Shown here: positions 46,128-54,501 of the stretch, in pieces | How positions within the stretch are numbered: the stretch's first letter is position 1 | Layout of the letters: the number at the start of each line of letters is the position of its first letter | Source of the DNA: Bradyrhizobium sediminis | GTDB taxonomy: Bacteria > Pseudomonadota > Alphaproteobacteria > Rhizobiales > Xanthobacteraceae | Direction: 5' to 3' | DNA length: 64,000 bases | Assembly: GCF_018736085.1 (NCBI RefSeq) | Contig: NZ_CP076134.1 | Coordinates: 2,490,501-2,554,500, forward strand | Notes under the pieces: generated by a model | Seen by the model: only the letters and a program-made list of their open reading frames with translations | Database searches by the model: none | Told to the model about the DNA's origin: nothing | Program-made: the position numbers and the translations under genes

Positions 46128-49100
46128 ATGGGAATCAACCAAGGTCCGATCAGTCTCGACCAGAAATACACCCAAGGCTCCGGCCACGTCTTTCTGACCG
46201 GCATCCAGGCGCTGGTCCGCCTGCCGATGGCGCAGATCCGCCGCGACCGCGCCGCCGGTCTCAATACCGCGGGCTTCGTCTCGGGATACCGGGGTTCGCC
46301 GCTCGGCGGCTACGACCAGCAACTGTTCGCCGCACGCAAACACCTCGAGCAGTACAACGTCAAATTCCAGCCCGGCGTGAACGAGGACCTCGCGGCGACG
46401 GCGATCTGGGGCTCACAGCAGCTCAATCTGTCGAAGGGCGCCCGCCACGACGGCGTGGTCGGCATCTGGTACGGCAAGGGCCCCGGCGTCGACCGCTGCG
46501 GCGACGTGTTCCGCCACGGCAATGCCGCCGGCTCGGCGAAGAACGGCGGCGTGCTGTGCTTGGCCGGCGACGACCACGGCGCCAAATCCTCCACCGTGCC
46601 GCATCAGTCCGACCACGCCTTCATCTCCGCGCTGATGCCCTATCTCTATCCCTCCAGCATCCATGAAATGATCGAGATGGGCCTGCTCGGCATCGCGATG
46701 TCGCGCTACTCGGGCTGCTGGGTCGGCATGAAGGTGATTACCGAGACCGTGGAGACCACCGCGGAGATCGATCTCGCCGACGAGATGAAGCCTTTCATCA
46801 TCCCGACCGATTTCGAGATGCCGCCGGGCGGGCTCAACCTGCGCTGGCCCGACGACCGCTACGACCAGGACCGCCGCCTGCAGGACTACAAGGGTTTTGC
46901 CGCGATCGCCTTTGCCCGCGCCAACAAGGTCAACCGCATCACCATGGATTCGCCGAATGCGCGCTTCGGCATCATGGCTTCCGGCAAGAGCTACGAGGAT
47001 ATCCGGCAGGCGCTGCGCGAACTCGGCGTCACTCCGGAAGTCGCCGCCAAGATCGGCTTGCGGCTCTACAAGATCGGCATGCCGTGGCCGCTGGAGCCCG
47101 AGGGCGTGCGCGAATTCGCTGTCGGTCTCGAAGAGATCATGATCATCGAAGAGCGCCGCGAGATCGTCGAGAATCAAGTGAAGCAGGAGTTGTTCAACTG
47201 GCGCGACGACGTCCGCCCGCGCATCGTCGGCAAGATGGACGAGCACGACAAGCGCTTCCTGCCCTTCGCCGAGGAACTCAGCGTCGCCTCCCTGGCAGGC
47301 TCGCTCACCGAGCGGCTGCTGCGCCTCAACCTCAATCCCGAAATTGCCGCGATGCTGCGCGCCAAGGCCGACTGGTTCAACGGGCGGCTCGCCACCCAGA
47401 TGCAGCCGGTGTCGCCGATTTCGCGCACGCCGTATTTCTGCTCGGGCTGTCCGCACAATACTTCGACCAAGGTGCCGGAAGGCAGCCGCGCCTTCGCCGG
47501 CATCGGCTGTCACTTCATGGCGCTGTGGATGGACCGCTCTACCGAGACCTTTACCCATATGGGCGGCGAGGGCGTGCCGTGGGTGGGCGTTGCGCCTTTT
47601 ACCGACGAAAAGCATGTGTTTGCCAATCTCGGCGACGGCACCTACTTCCATTCCGGCAGTCTCGCGATCCGTCAGGCGGTCGCCTCCGGCGCCAACATCA
47701 CCTACAAGATCCTCTACAACGACGCGACCGCGATGACCGGCGGCCAGCATGTCGACGGCGAGCTGTCGCCGCAGCAGATCACCTTCCAGCTGCACGCTGA
47801 AGGCATCCGCAACATCTATCTGGTGTCGGAAAATCCCGACGCCTATCCGGCCTCCGACATCGCGCCGGGCACCAAAACCGCGCATCGCGACCAGCTCGAC
47901 GCCGTCCAGAAGACGTTGCGCGAGGTGAAGGGCGCTTCCGCCATCGTATTCGTGCAGACCTGCGCGGCCGAAAAGCGCCGCCGCCGCAAGCGCGGCACGC
48001 TGGAGGATCCGGCGCGCCGCGTCATGATCAATCCGGCGGTCTGCGAAGGCTGCGGCGACTGCTCGGTGCAGTCTAACTGCATCTCGGTGGAGCCGCTGGA
48101 AACCGAATTCGGCCGCAAGCGCATCATCAATCAGTCGACCTGCAACAAGGACTATTCCTGCGTGAAGGGCTTCTGTCCGTCCTTCATTACCGTCGATGGC
48201 GGCAAGCTGCGCAAGCGCGCGCCGGCCGACCTCGGCCAGATCGGCGAGCTGCCGGAGCCGGCTTCGAGGCCTTCGCTGGACCGGCCCTATAACGTCGCGG
48301 TCGGCGGCGTCGGCGGCACCGGCGTGCTCACCATCGGCGCGCTGCTCGGCATGGCCGCGCATATCGAGGGCAAGGCCAGCATGATCCTCGACATGTCCGG
48401 CCTCGCGCAGAAGGGCGGGGCGGTGCTCAGCCATGTCCGGCTGTCGGAACATACCGCCGACGTCACCTGTTCGCGCATCGTCACCGGCACCGCCGACCTG
48501 GTGCTCGCCGCCGACGAGGTCGTCGCCGCCGCCAAGGAAACCATGACGCTGTGCGAATCCAGCCGCACCTATGGCGTCATCAACACCCATCTCATTCCGA
48601 TCGCGGATTTCATCCTCAACCGCGATTTCAATTTCCAGAGCCGCAAGGTCAATCACGTCCTCGAAACGGCGCTGCGCAAGGATTCCTCCTTCTTCGACTT
48701 CACAAAGCCCGCCGAGATGCTGCTCGGGGATTCCATCGCCACCAATATGATGATGATGGGCTACGCCTATCAGAAGGGCCTGCTGCCGCTTTCGGCCAAG
48801 GCGATCGAGCAGGCGATCGAGGTCAACGGCGTCGCGATCAAGATGAACACGGAAGCCTTCCGGCTCGGCCGTCTCGCTGCCGCCGATCCGGCGCGGCTGG
48901 TGGCGATGATGAAGGGCCAGGACGAGACGGTGGCGCCGAAGACGCTGGAGGAGATGTCGCTCGACGAGATCATCGCCCATCGCAGCGCGCATCTGACCGA
49001 CTACCAGGACGGCAGGCTCGCCGACCGCTATCGCATGATGGTGGCCAAGGTGCGCAACGCCGCGCTCGACGGCGGCTACGGCGAGGCGCTGCCGCGCGCA

Positions 49101-49619
49101 GTCGCGATCAACTACGCCAAGCTGCTCGCCTACAAGGACGAGTATGAAGTGGCGCGGCTCTTTACCGACGGCCGGTTCGAGAAGCAACTGCGCGACCAGT
49201 TCGACGGCGACTTCAGGTTCTCCTTCAACCTCGCGCCGCCGATCCTCGGCGGGGCCAGGGATGCGCTGGGACGGCCGGTCAAGCGCAAGTTCGGCGCCTG
49301 GATGATGCCGGTGTTCCGTCTGCTGGCGAAGATGCGGAGCCTGCGCGGCACATCTTTCGATATCTTCGGCTACAGCGCCGACCGCAAACTCGAGCGCGAA
49401 CTGATCGCCGGTTACGAGAAGGACATCTTAACTGTGCTCGGCTTGCTGTCGCCGCTGACACTGGATACCGCGATCGAAATTCTGTCGCTGCCGGATCGCA
49501 TCCGCGGTTACGGGCCAGTCAAGGAGAAGGCGGTGCAGGCGGCGAAAATCCGCTATGCGGAATTAGCCGGGGATCTCGTCAACCCGCCGCCGGCGCCACG
49601 GCAGGTCGCGGCGGAATAG
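46128..49619 (+). CDS. Fused indolepyruvate ferredoxin oxidoreductase-type protein
   Basis: The 1163-residue protein joins both subunits of indolepyruvate ferredoxin oxidoreductases, which decarboxylate aryl pyruvates to aryl-acyl-CoA. The N-terminal half carries pyrimidine-binding (FVSGYRGSPLGGYDQQL) and TPP-binding regions (ANLGDGTYFHSGSLAIRQAV, YNDATAMTGGQHVDG). In the middle are clustered Cys for iron-sulphur centres (INPAVCEGCGDCSVQSNC, CNKDYSCVKGFCPSF). The C-terminal gamma-like domain starts YNVAVGGVGGTGVLTIGALL. It heads a group of CoA-linked genes, so its acyl-CoA product may feed them. Confidence 0.94.
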   Translation: MGINQGPISLDQKYTQGSGHVFLTGIQALVRLPMAQIRRDRAAGLNTAGFVSGYRGSPLGGYDQQLFAARKHLEQYNVKFQPGVNEDLAATAIWGSQQLNLSKGARHDGVVGIWYGKGPGVDRCGDVFRHGNAAGSAKNGGVLCLAGDDHGAKSSTVPHQSDHAFISALMPYLYPSSIHEMIEMGLLGIAMSRYSGCWVGMKVITETVETTAEIDLADEMKPFIIPTDFEMPPGGLNLRWPDDRYDQDRRLQDYKGFAAIAFARANKVNRITMDSPNARFGIMASGKSYEDIRQALRELGVTPEVAAKIGLRLYKIGMPWPLEPEGVREFAVGLEEIMIIEERREIVENQVKQELFNWRDDVRPRIVGKMDEHDKRFLPFAEELSVASLAGSLTERLLRLNLNPEIAAMLRAKADWFNGRLATQMQPVSPISRTPYFCSGCPHNTSTKVPEGSRAFAGIGCHFMALWMDRSTETFTHMGGEGVPWVGVAPFTDEKHVFANLGDGTYFHSGSLAIRQAVASGANITYKILYNDATAMTGGQHVDGELSPQQITFQLHAEGIRNIYLVSENPDAYPASDIAPGTKTAHRDQLDAVQKTLREVKGASAIVFVQTCAAEKRRRRKRGTLEDPARRVMINPAVCEGCGDCSVQSNCISVEPLETEFGRKRIINQSTCNKDYSCVKGFCPSFITVDGGKLRKRAPADLGQIGELPEPASRPSLDRPYNVAVGGVGGTGVLTIGALLGMAAHIEGKASMILDMSGLAQKGGAVLSHVRLSEHTADVTCSRIVTGTADLVLAADEVVAAAKETMTLCESSRTYGVINTHLIPIADFILNRDFNFQSRKVNHVLETALRKDSSFFDFTKPAEMLLGDSIATNMMMMGYAYQKGLLPLSAKAIEQAIEVNGVAIKMNTEAFRLGRLAAADPARLVAMMKGQDETVAPKTLEEMSLDEIIAHRSAHLTDYQDGRLADRYRMMVAKVRNAALDGGYGEALPRAVAINYAKLLAYKDEYEVARLFTDGRFEKQLRDQFDGDFRFSFNLAPPILGGARDALGRPVKRKFGAWMMPVFRLLAKMRSLRGTSFDIFGYSADRKLERELIAGYEKDILTVLGLLSPLTLDTAIEILSLPDRIRGYGPVKEKAVQAAKIRYAELAGDLVNPPPAPRQVAAE

Positions 49620-49699
49620 GGCCTTGCGATCTGGGGCGCTTGCCAATCCCGTTCTGACGCGCGAAGACATCCGCTGGGAAGAAACACCAGCGGAGAGTT

Positions 49700-50851
49700 T
49701 TGTTGACCATCAAGGGCAAGGCCTACATTGCCGGGATTTACGAACATCCAACCCGGCACGCACCCGATAAATCCACCGCACAGTTGCACGCCGAAGTTGC
49801 CAAGGGGGCGATCGAAGACGCCGGGCTGACCAAGGCCGATATCGACGGCTATTTCTGCGCCGGCGACGCGCCGGGCGGGCTGTGGCCAATGGTGGATTAC
49901 CTCGGCCTCAAGGTGCGCCACATGGATTCCACCGAGACCGGCGGTTGTTCCTACCTGATCCATCTCGGTCATGCTGCCGAAGCCATCGCCGCCGGCAAAT
50001 GCTCGATCGCGCTGATTACGCTGGCCGGCAAGCCGCGCACCGGCGCGATGCCGCCGCGCGCGGCGGGCGCCGAGCTCGATTTCGAGGCCGCCTACGGGGC
50101 GACCACCCACAACGCCTACGGCATGTGTGCCATGCGCCACATGCACGACTATGGCACCACCAGCGAGCAACTGGCCTGGATCAAGGTCGCGGCCTCCCAT
50201 CACGCCCAGTACAACCCGCATGCGATGCTGAAGGACGTCGTCACCGTCGAGGACGTGATCAATTCGCCGATGATCTCCGATCCCTTGCACCGCCTGGATT
50301 GCTGCGTCGTCTCTGACGGCGGCGGCGCGCTGATCGTCACCACGCCGGAGATCGCCAAAAGCCTGAAGAAGCCGCTGGTGCGCCTGATCGGCCATGGCGA
50401 GGCGATGAAGGGACCGCGCGGCGGCAAGGATCTCGATCTCACTTACTCCGCCGGCGTCTGGTCCGGACCGCGCGCCTTCGAAGAGGCCGGCGTCACGCCG
50501 AAGGATATCAAGTACGCCTCGATCTATGACAGCTTCACCATCACGGTGCTGATGCAGCTCGAAGACCTCGGCTTCTGCAAGAAGGGCGAGGGCGGCAAGT
50601 TCGTTTCCGACGGCAATCTGATTTCCGGCGTCGGCAAGCTGCCGTTCAACACCGACGGCGGCGGCCTCTGCAGCAATCACCCGGTCAACCGCGGCGGCAT
50701 GACAAAAATCCTCGAAGCGGTGCGCCAGCTGCGCGGCGAAGCGCATCCGAAAGTGCAGGTGCCGAACTGCGATCTCGCCATTGCCCACGGCACCGGCGGC
50801 CTGCTCGGCGTGCGTCACGCCGCCTCAACCTGCATTCTGGAGCGTGTGTAA
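49700..50851 (+). CDS. Thiolase/SCP2-type acetyl-CoA acetyltransferase-like protein
   Basis: Thiolases cleave 3-ketoacyl-CoA. The reading starts at a TTG at 49700 or 49703 (MLTIKGKAYIAGIYEHPTRH) because no ATG lies at a suitable place; CGGAGAG precedes it. The 383 residues include STETGGCSYLIHLGHAAEAI, the region of the acyl-accepting Cys, and NHPVNRGGMTKILEAV and CDLAIAHGTGGLLGVRHAA near the end. The fold is of the lipid-transfer/SCP2 type. The stop overlaps the next ATG by one base; the DUF35 partner is known to bind such thiolases. Confidence 0.92.
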   Translation: MLTIKGKAYIAGIYEHPTRHAPDKSTAQLHAEVAKGAIEDAGLTKADIDGYFCAGDAPGGLWPMVDYLGLKVRHMDSTETGGCSYLIHLGHAAEAIAAGKCSIALITLAGKPRTGAMPPRAAGAELDFEAAYGATTHNAYGMCAMRHMHDYGTTSEQLAWIKVAASHHAQYNPHAMLKDVVTVEDVINSPMISDPLHRLDCCVVSDGGGALIVTTPEIAKSLKKPLVRLIGHGEAMKGPRGGKDLDLTYSAGVWSGPRAFEEAGVTPKDIKYASIYDSFTITVLMQLEDLGFCKKGEGGKFVSDGNLISGVGKLPFNTDGGGLCSNHPVNRGGMTKILEAVRQLRGEAHPKVQVPNCDLAIAHGTGGLLGVRHAASTCILERV

Positions 50852-51240
50852 TGGCCGAAGCAAAGAAGTACCCAACGCCGCAAGGCAATCCCGAGACCGC
50901 GCCGTTCTGGGAAGCGGCCAAAGAGGGCAAGTTCCTGATCAAGCGCTGCACCGCCTGCGGCGAAGCGCATTATTTCCCGCGCTCGATCTGCCCGTTCTGC
51001 TTCTCCGACAAGACGGTGTGGGAGGAGAGTTCTGGCGAGGCCACCATCTACACCTGGAGCCTGATGCGGAAATCGCCGACCGGTCCCTACGCGATCGCCT
51101 ATGTCACGCTGAAGGAAGGCCCGTCGCTGCAGACCAATATCGTCGATTGCGAGCTGGAGAAATTGAAGATCGGCCAGAAGGTGAAGGTGGTGTTCAAGCC
51201 GACCGACGGCGCGCCGCTGCCGTTCTTCACGCCGGTCTAG
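50851..51240 (+). CDS. DUF35 Zn-ribbon/OB-fold protein (thiolase partner)
   Basis: The 129-residue protein has a rubredoxin-like zinc ribbon (KRCTACGEAHYFPRSICPFC, about residues 31-50) followed by an OB domain (GEATIYTWSLMRKSPTGPYA). Such proteins form complexes with thiolases and hydratases of acyl-CoA or steroid side-chain degradation. It is translationally coupled to the thiolase gene. A compound palindrome lies between it and the MaoC gene. Confidence 0.93.
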   Translation: MAEAKKYPTPQGNPETAPFWEAAKEGKFLIKRCTACGEAHYFPRSICPFCFSDKTVWEESSGEATIYTWSLMRKSPTGPYAIAYVTLKEGPSLQTNIVDCELEKLKIGQKVKVVFKPTDGAPLPFFTPV

Positions 51241-51247
51241 TTCTTCC

Positions 51248-51400
51248 TTCTCCCCTTGTGGGAGAAGGTGGCAGCCGAAGGCTGCCGGATGAGGGGTCTC
51301 TCTCCACGGAGAAGGTTTATCCGTGGAGCCAACCCCCCCCACCGTAGCGAGTTTGTTGCCGACGCCTGTGTAGCCCTCTCCCACAAGGGGAGAGGGCGCA
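51248..51400. repeat. Compound inverted repeat (CTCCCCTTGTGGGAG type)
   Basis: CTCCCCTTGTGGGAGA near 51250 and its complement TCTCCCACAAGGGGAG at 51378-51393 frame a 150-base element. Inside, GGCAGCC-GAA-GGCTGCC (51270-51286) and TCCACGGA...TCCGTGGA (51303-51327) form further stems. This sequence type is a common alphaproteobacterial intergenic repeat. It separates the DUF35 gene from the MaoC gene. Confidence 0.78.
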
Positions 51401-51445
51401 GCAACGGGCGCCGAAAAAGAAAATGAATTCGGGAGAGAACCAGAA

Positions 51446-52306
51446 ATGCCGATCAAGTACGACGAGCTGATGGCGCTGAAGAACCTCGGCCAGAAATACG
51501 CCTACACCGACCGCGAAGTGATGCTGTACGCCCACGGCATCGGCATGGGCGCCGACCCCATGGATGAGAAGGAGCTGGCCTTCGTCAACGAGGCGGTCGC
51601 CATCCCGCGCCCGCTGAAGGTGGTGCCGACGTTCGCCTCGGTCGCGGCATGGGGCGCCGGCCCCGGCGAGATGCATCTCAACCGCCTGATGGTGGTCGAC
51701 GGCGAGCGCGACATCACCTTCCACAAGCCGCTTGCGATCGCCGCTCACATCACCGCCGATTCCACCGTGCTCGACGTGTTCGACAAGGGCAAGGACAAGG
51801 GCGCCGTGATCCGGCACCAGACCGTGCTCAAGGACGAGAAAGGCGAGAAACTGGCGACGCTGGTGGCGTCGCGTTTCGCGCGCGGCGACGGCGGCTTCGG
51901 CGGGCCTTCGGAAGGCCAGCCCGAACCGCACAAGGTGCCGACCCGCAGCCCCGACAAATCAGTCGACATCACGACGCGCCCGGATCAGGCGCTGATCTAT
52001 CGTCTCTGCGGCGACCGCAATCCGCTGCATTCGGATCCCGAATTCGCCAGGCGCGCCGGTTTTCCGAGGCCGATCCTGCACGGCATGTGCACCTACGGTA
52101 TCACCTGTCGCGGCGTGCTGCAGACCTATGCCGATTACGATCCTGCCGCCTTCCGGCAGCACGCGGTGCGGTTTTCCTCGCCGGTCTATCCCGGCGAAAC
52201 CGTGACCATGGAAATGTGGAAGGACGGCAACGTGATTTCGTTCGAGGCCAAGGTGAAAGCGCGCAACGTCACCGTCATCAAGAGCGGCAGGACGGTGCTG
52301 GGCTAA
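51446..52306 (+). CDS. MaoC-type (hydratase 2) enoyl-CoA hydratase
   Basis: MaoC/hydratase-2 enzymes add water to trans-2-enoyl-CoA to give (R)-3-hydroxyacyl-CoA. The 286 residues have two hot-dog halves; the second carries the active-site motif LCGDRNPLHSDPEFARRAGF with Asp and His, then ILHGMCTYGITCRGV. The whole protein resembles the hydratase part of peroxisomal MFE-2. With the SDR and thiolase it would complete an R-specific beta-oxidation turn. Confidence 0.93.
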   Translation: MPIKYDELMALKNLGQKYAYTDREVMLYAHGIGMGADPMDEKELAFVNEAVAIPRPLKVVPTFASVAAWGAGPGEMHLNRLMVVDGERDITFHKPLAIAAHITADSTVLDVFDKGKDKGAVIRHQTVLKDEKGEKLATLVASRFARGDGGFGGPSEGQPEPHKVPTRSPDKSVDITTRPDQALIYRLCGDRNPLHSDPEFARRAGFPRPILHGMCTYGITCRGVLQTYADYDPAAFRQHAVRFSSPVYPGETVTMEMWKDGNVISFEAKVKARNVTVIKSGRTVLG

Positions 52307-52313
52307 TTCGCAC

Positions 52314-52392
52314 GTCATTCCGGGGCGCGCGCCTGCGCGAACCCGGAATCTCGAGATTCCGGGTTCAGCCCTGTGGGCTGGCCCGGAATGAC
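52314..52392. repeat. Cloverleaf-type palindromic element, copy 1
   Basis: The ends GTCATTCCGGG and CCCGGAATGAC pair perfectly over 11 bp. Inside are three hairpins: CGCGC-GCCT-GCGCG, a perfect 26-bp palindrome at 52340-52365 centred on TCGA, and CAGCCC-TGT-GGGCTG. The layout repeats at 53304-53383 with other arm sequences but the same pairing. It sits between the MaoC and SDR genes. Confidence 0.85.
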
Positions 52393-52417
52393 GGCAAATA
52401 ACGGAGGAGAGAACACC

Positions 52418-53296
52418 ATGGGATTGCTCGATGGCAAGGTGGCGCTGATCACCGGCGCGGGTGGCGGGCTCGGCGAGGCCTATGCAAAGCTGTTCGCGCG
52501 CGAGGGTGCGGCTATCGTGGTCAACGACCTCGGCGGTCCCCGCGACGGCAGCGGCGCCGATGTCTCGATGGCGCAGAAGGTGGTCAATGCGATCAAGGCC
52601 GACGGCGGCCGCGCGGTCGCCAACGGCGCCGATATCTCCACCATGGCCGGCGGCCAGTCGGTGTTCGACGACGCCATCAAGCACTTCGGCCGCGCCGATA
52701 TCCTGGTCAACAATGCCGGCATCCTGCTCGACCAGACTTTCGCGAAAGCGACCGAAGCTGCCTGGGACAAGGTGTTGAAGGTGCATCTGAAGGGCACCTT
52801 CTGCGTCACCCAGCCGGTGTTCCGCTGGATGCGCGAGAACGGCGGCGGCGTCATCGTCAATACCTCCTCGACCTCCGGCCTGATCGGCAATTTCGGCCAG
52901 AGCAATTACGGCTCCGCCAAGGGCGGTATCTGGGGTCTCTCCAACGTGCTGGCGATCGAGGGCCGCAAATACAACATCCGGATCTGGACGCTGGCGCCGG
53001 GCGCGCTGACCCGCATGACCGCCGACTTGCCGCGCTATATCGAGAATCCCGGCGCCGCATTGGGGCCTGATGGCATCGCCCCGGCCGTGCTATACATGGT
53101 CAGCGAGCTCTCGGGCGACCAGACCGGCAAGACGCTCGGCGTCTCCGGGCCGCGCGGGGTGCGCGAAATGCGAATGATGGAGAAGCCGGGCTGGAAGCCG
53201 CCGCATACCGGCTGGAAGGCCCAGGATATCGCCGCACACGCCAACGAGATTTTCTTCTCCGAGGAAGAGATCAAGATGGGCGCCCGGCGGTTTTAG
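52418..53296 (+). CDS. SDR-family 3-hydroxyacyl-CoA dehydrogenase
   Basis: The ATG at 52418, behind GGAGGAG, gives 292 residues. The Rossmann motif TGAGGGLGEAYAKLF (11-25), NNAG near 92, and the catalytic Ser-Tyr-Lys (NTSSTSG, SNYGSAKGG) are clear. The C-terminal region KPPHTGWKAQDIAAHANEIF extends beyond a plain SDR and is seen in the dehydrogenase part of MFE-2/HSD17B4. It probably oxidises (R)-3-hydroxyacyl-CoA for the neighbouring thiolase. Confidence 0.92.
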   Translation: MGLLDGKVALITGAGGGLGEAYAKLFAREGAAIVVNDLGGPRDGSGADVSMAQKVVNAIKADGGRAVANGADISTMAGGQSVFDDAIKHFGRADILVNNAGILLDQTFAKATEAAWDKVLKVHLKGTFCVTQPVFRWMRENGGGVIVNTSSTSGLIGNFGQSNYGSAKGGIWGLSNVLAIEGRKYNIRIWTLAPGALTRMTADLPRYIENPGAALGPDGIAPAVLYMVSELSGDQTGKTLGVSGPRGVREMRMMEKPGWKPPHTGWKAQDIAAHANEIFFSEEEIKMGARRF

Positions 53297-53303
53297 AAAC
53301 GTC

Positions 53304-53383
53304 GTCGTTCCGGGGCGATGCGAAGCATCGAACCCGGAATCTCGAGATTCCGGGTCTGGTCCTTCGGACCATCCCGGAATGAC
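53304..53383. repeat. Cloverleaf-type palindromic element, copy 2
   Basis: The ends GTCGTTCCGGG and CCCGGAATGAC pair with one G-T. The three inner hairpins are CGATGC-GAA-GCATCG, the palindrome at 53332-53355 (same core as copy 1) and TGGTCC-TTC-GGACCA. Arms 1 and 3 differ in sequence from copy 1 but keep perfect complementarity. It sits between the SDR and DapA-like genes. Confidence 0.85.
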
Positions 53384-53403
53384 GAAAGGGAACAGAGGCA
53401 CAC

Positions 53404-54360
53404 ATGACAAAGCTCACTCCCAAGGCCGCAGGTACCTTCGCGATCGCGCCGACGCCGTTCCACGATGACGGCCGGATCGACGAAAAATCCATCGACCGGC
53501 TGACCGACTTCTATACCGAGGTCGGCTGCGACGGCGTCACGGTGCTCGGCATTCTGGGCGAGGCGCCGAAGCTCGACGCCGCGGAAGCCGAACAGGTGGC
53601 GGTCCGCTTCGTCAAGCGCGCCAAGACCATGCAGATCATCGTCGGCGTTTCCGCGCCGGGCTTTGCCAGCATGCGCTCGCTGGCGCTGAAATCGATGGAT
53701 GCGGGGGCTGCCGGCGTGATGATCGCGCCGCCGCCTCACTTGCGCACCGACGACCAGATCACGGGCTATTTCAAGCAGGCCCAGGAAGCGATCGGCGACG
53801 ATATTCCCTGGGTGCTGCAGGACTATCCGCTGACCCTGACGGTGGTGTTCACGCCCGCGGTGATCCGCAAGATCGTGATGGACAGCCCGTCCTGCGTGAT
53901 GCTCAAGCACGAGGACTGGCCGGGGCTGGAGAAGATCTCCGCGCTGCGCGCCTTCCAGAAGGACGGCTCGCTGCGGCCGCTGTCGATTCTGACAGGCAAT
54001 GGCGGGCTGTTCCTCGATTTCGAAATGGAGCGCGGCGCCGACGGCGCCATGACCGGCTACGCCTTCCCGGAATTGCTGATCGATGTAGTGAGGCTATTCA
54101 AGGAGGCCCGCCGCGACGCCGCGCATGACCTGTTCGACGCCCATCTGCCGCTGATCCGCTACGAACAGCAGCCCGGCGCAGGGCTGGCGGTACGCAAATA
54201 TGTGCTGCAGAAGCGCGGCATCATCGCTTCATCCGCGCAGCGCAAGCCCGGCGCGACCATTACCGCCACCGCGAAAGCCGAGGTCGATTATCTGTTGTCC
54301 CGGGTCGCCCGCGTCGACAAGCGCGCCAACCTGCAGCCGCAAGCCAGCGCGGCGGTGTAA
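53404..54360 (+). CDS. Dihydrodipicolinate synthase (DapA)-family aldolase/lyase
   Basis: These TIM-barrel enzymes form a Schiff base with pyruvate or related ketoacids. The 318 residues start MTKLTPKAAGTFAIAPTPFH and carry GCDGVTVLGILGEAPKL, and the Schiff-base Lys168 in SCVMLKHEDWPG; a Tyr is seen in LQDYPLTLTV. It is longer than DapA (about 292) and lacks DapA's lysine-binding pattern, so it is not the lysine pathway enzyme. With the CoA genes upstream it may act on a ring- or side-chain-cleavage product. Confidence 0.9.
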   Translation: MTKLTPKAAGTFAIAPTPFHDDGRIDEKSIDRLTDFYTEVGCDGVTVLGILGEAPKLDAAEAEQVAVRFVKRAKTMQIIVGVSAPGFASMRSLALKSMDAGAAGVMIAPPPHLRTDDQITGYFKQAQEAIGDDIPWVLQDYPLTLTVVFTPAVIRKIVMDSPSCVMLKHEDWPGLEKISALRAFQKDGSLRPLSILTGNGGLFLDFEMERGADGAMTGYAFPELLIDVVRLFKEARRDAAHDLFDAHLPLIRYEQQPGAGLAVRKYVLQKRGIIASSAQRKPGATITATAKAEVDYLLSRVARVDKRANLQPQASAAV

Positions 54361-54379
54361 CCTGATCCTCTTTTCGACC

Positions 54380-54461
54380 GTCATTGCGAGCGAAGCGAAG
54401 CAATCCATAGTGCGGGCAAAGGAAGCGTGGATTGCTTCGTCGCTTCGCTCCTCGCAATGAC
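54380..54461. repeat. GTCATTGC...GCAATGAC composite repeat, second copy
   Basis: GTCATTGCGAG and CTCGCAATGAC form an 11-bp outer stem, and GAAGCAATCCA...TGGATTGCTTC pair further in. It is the same family as 41673-41782. It contains an ATG in frame with the NUDIX gene. Confidence 0.82.
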
Positions 54462-54501
54462 GGGAAAATTGAGATTTATGACAAGTCCAGGAACGAAACC
54501 C

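Noticed and set aside
46413..49187. A 924-codon open frame on the - strand
   Set aside because: It lies fully antisense to the oxidoreductase gene, has shadow composition (His, Arg, Asp, Leu rich) and no domain pattern; it is a by-product of high-GC third positions.
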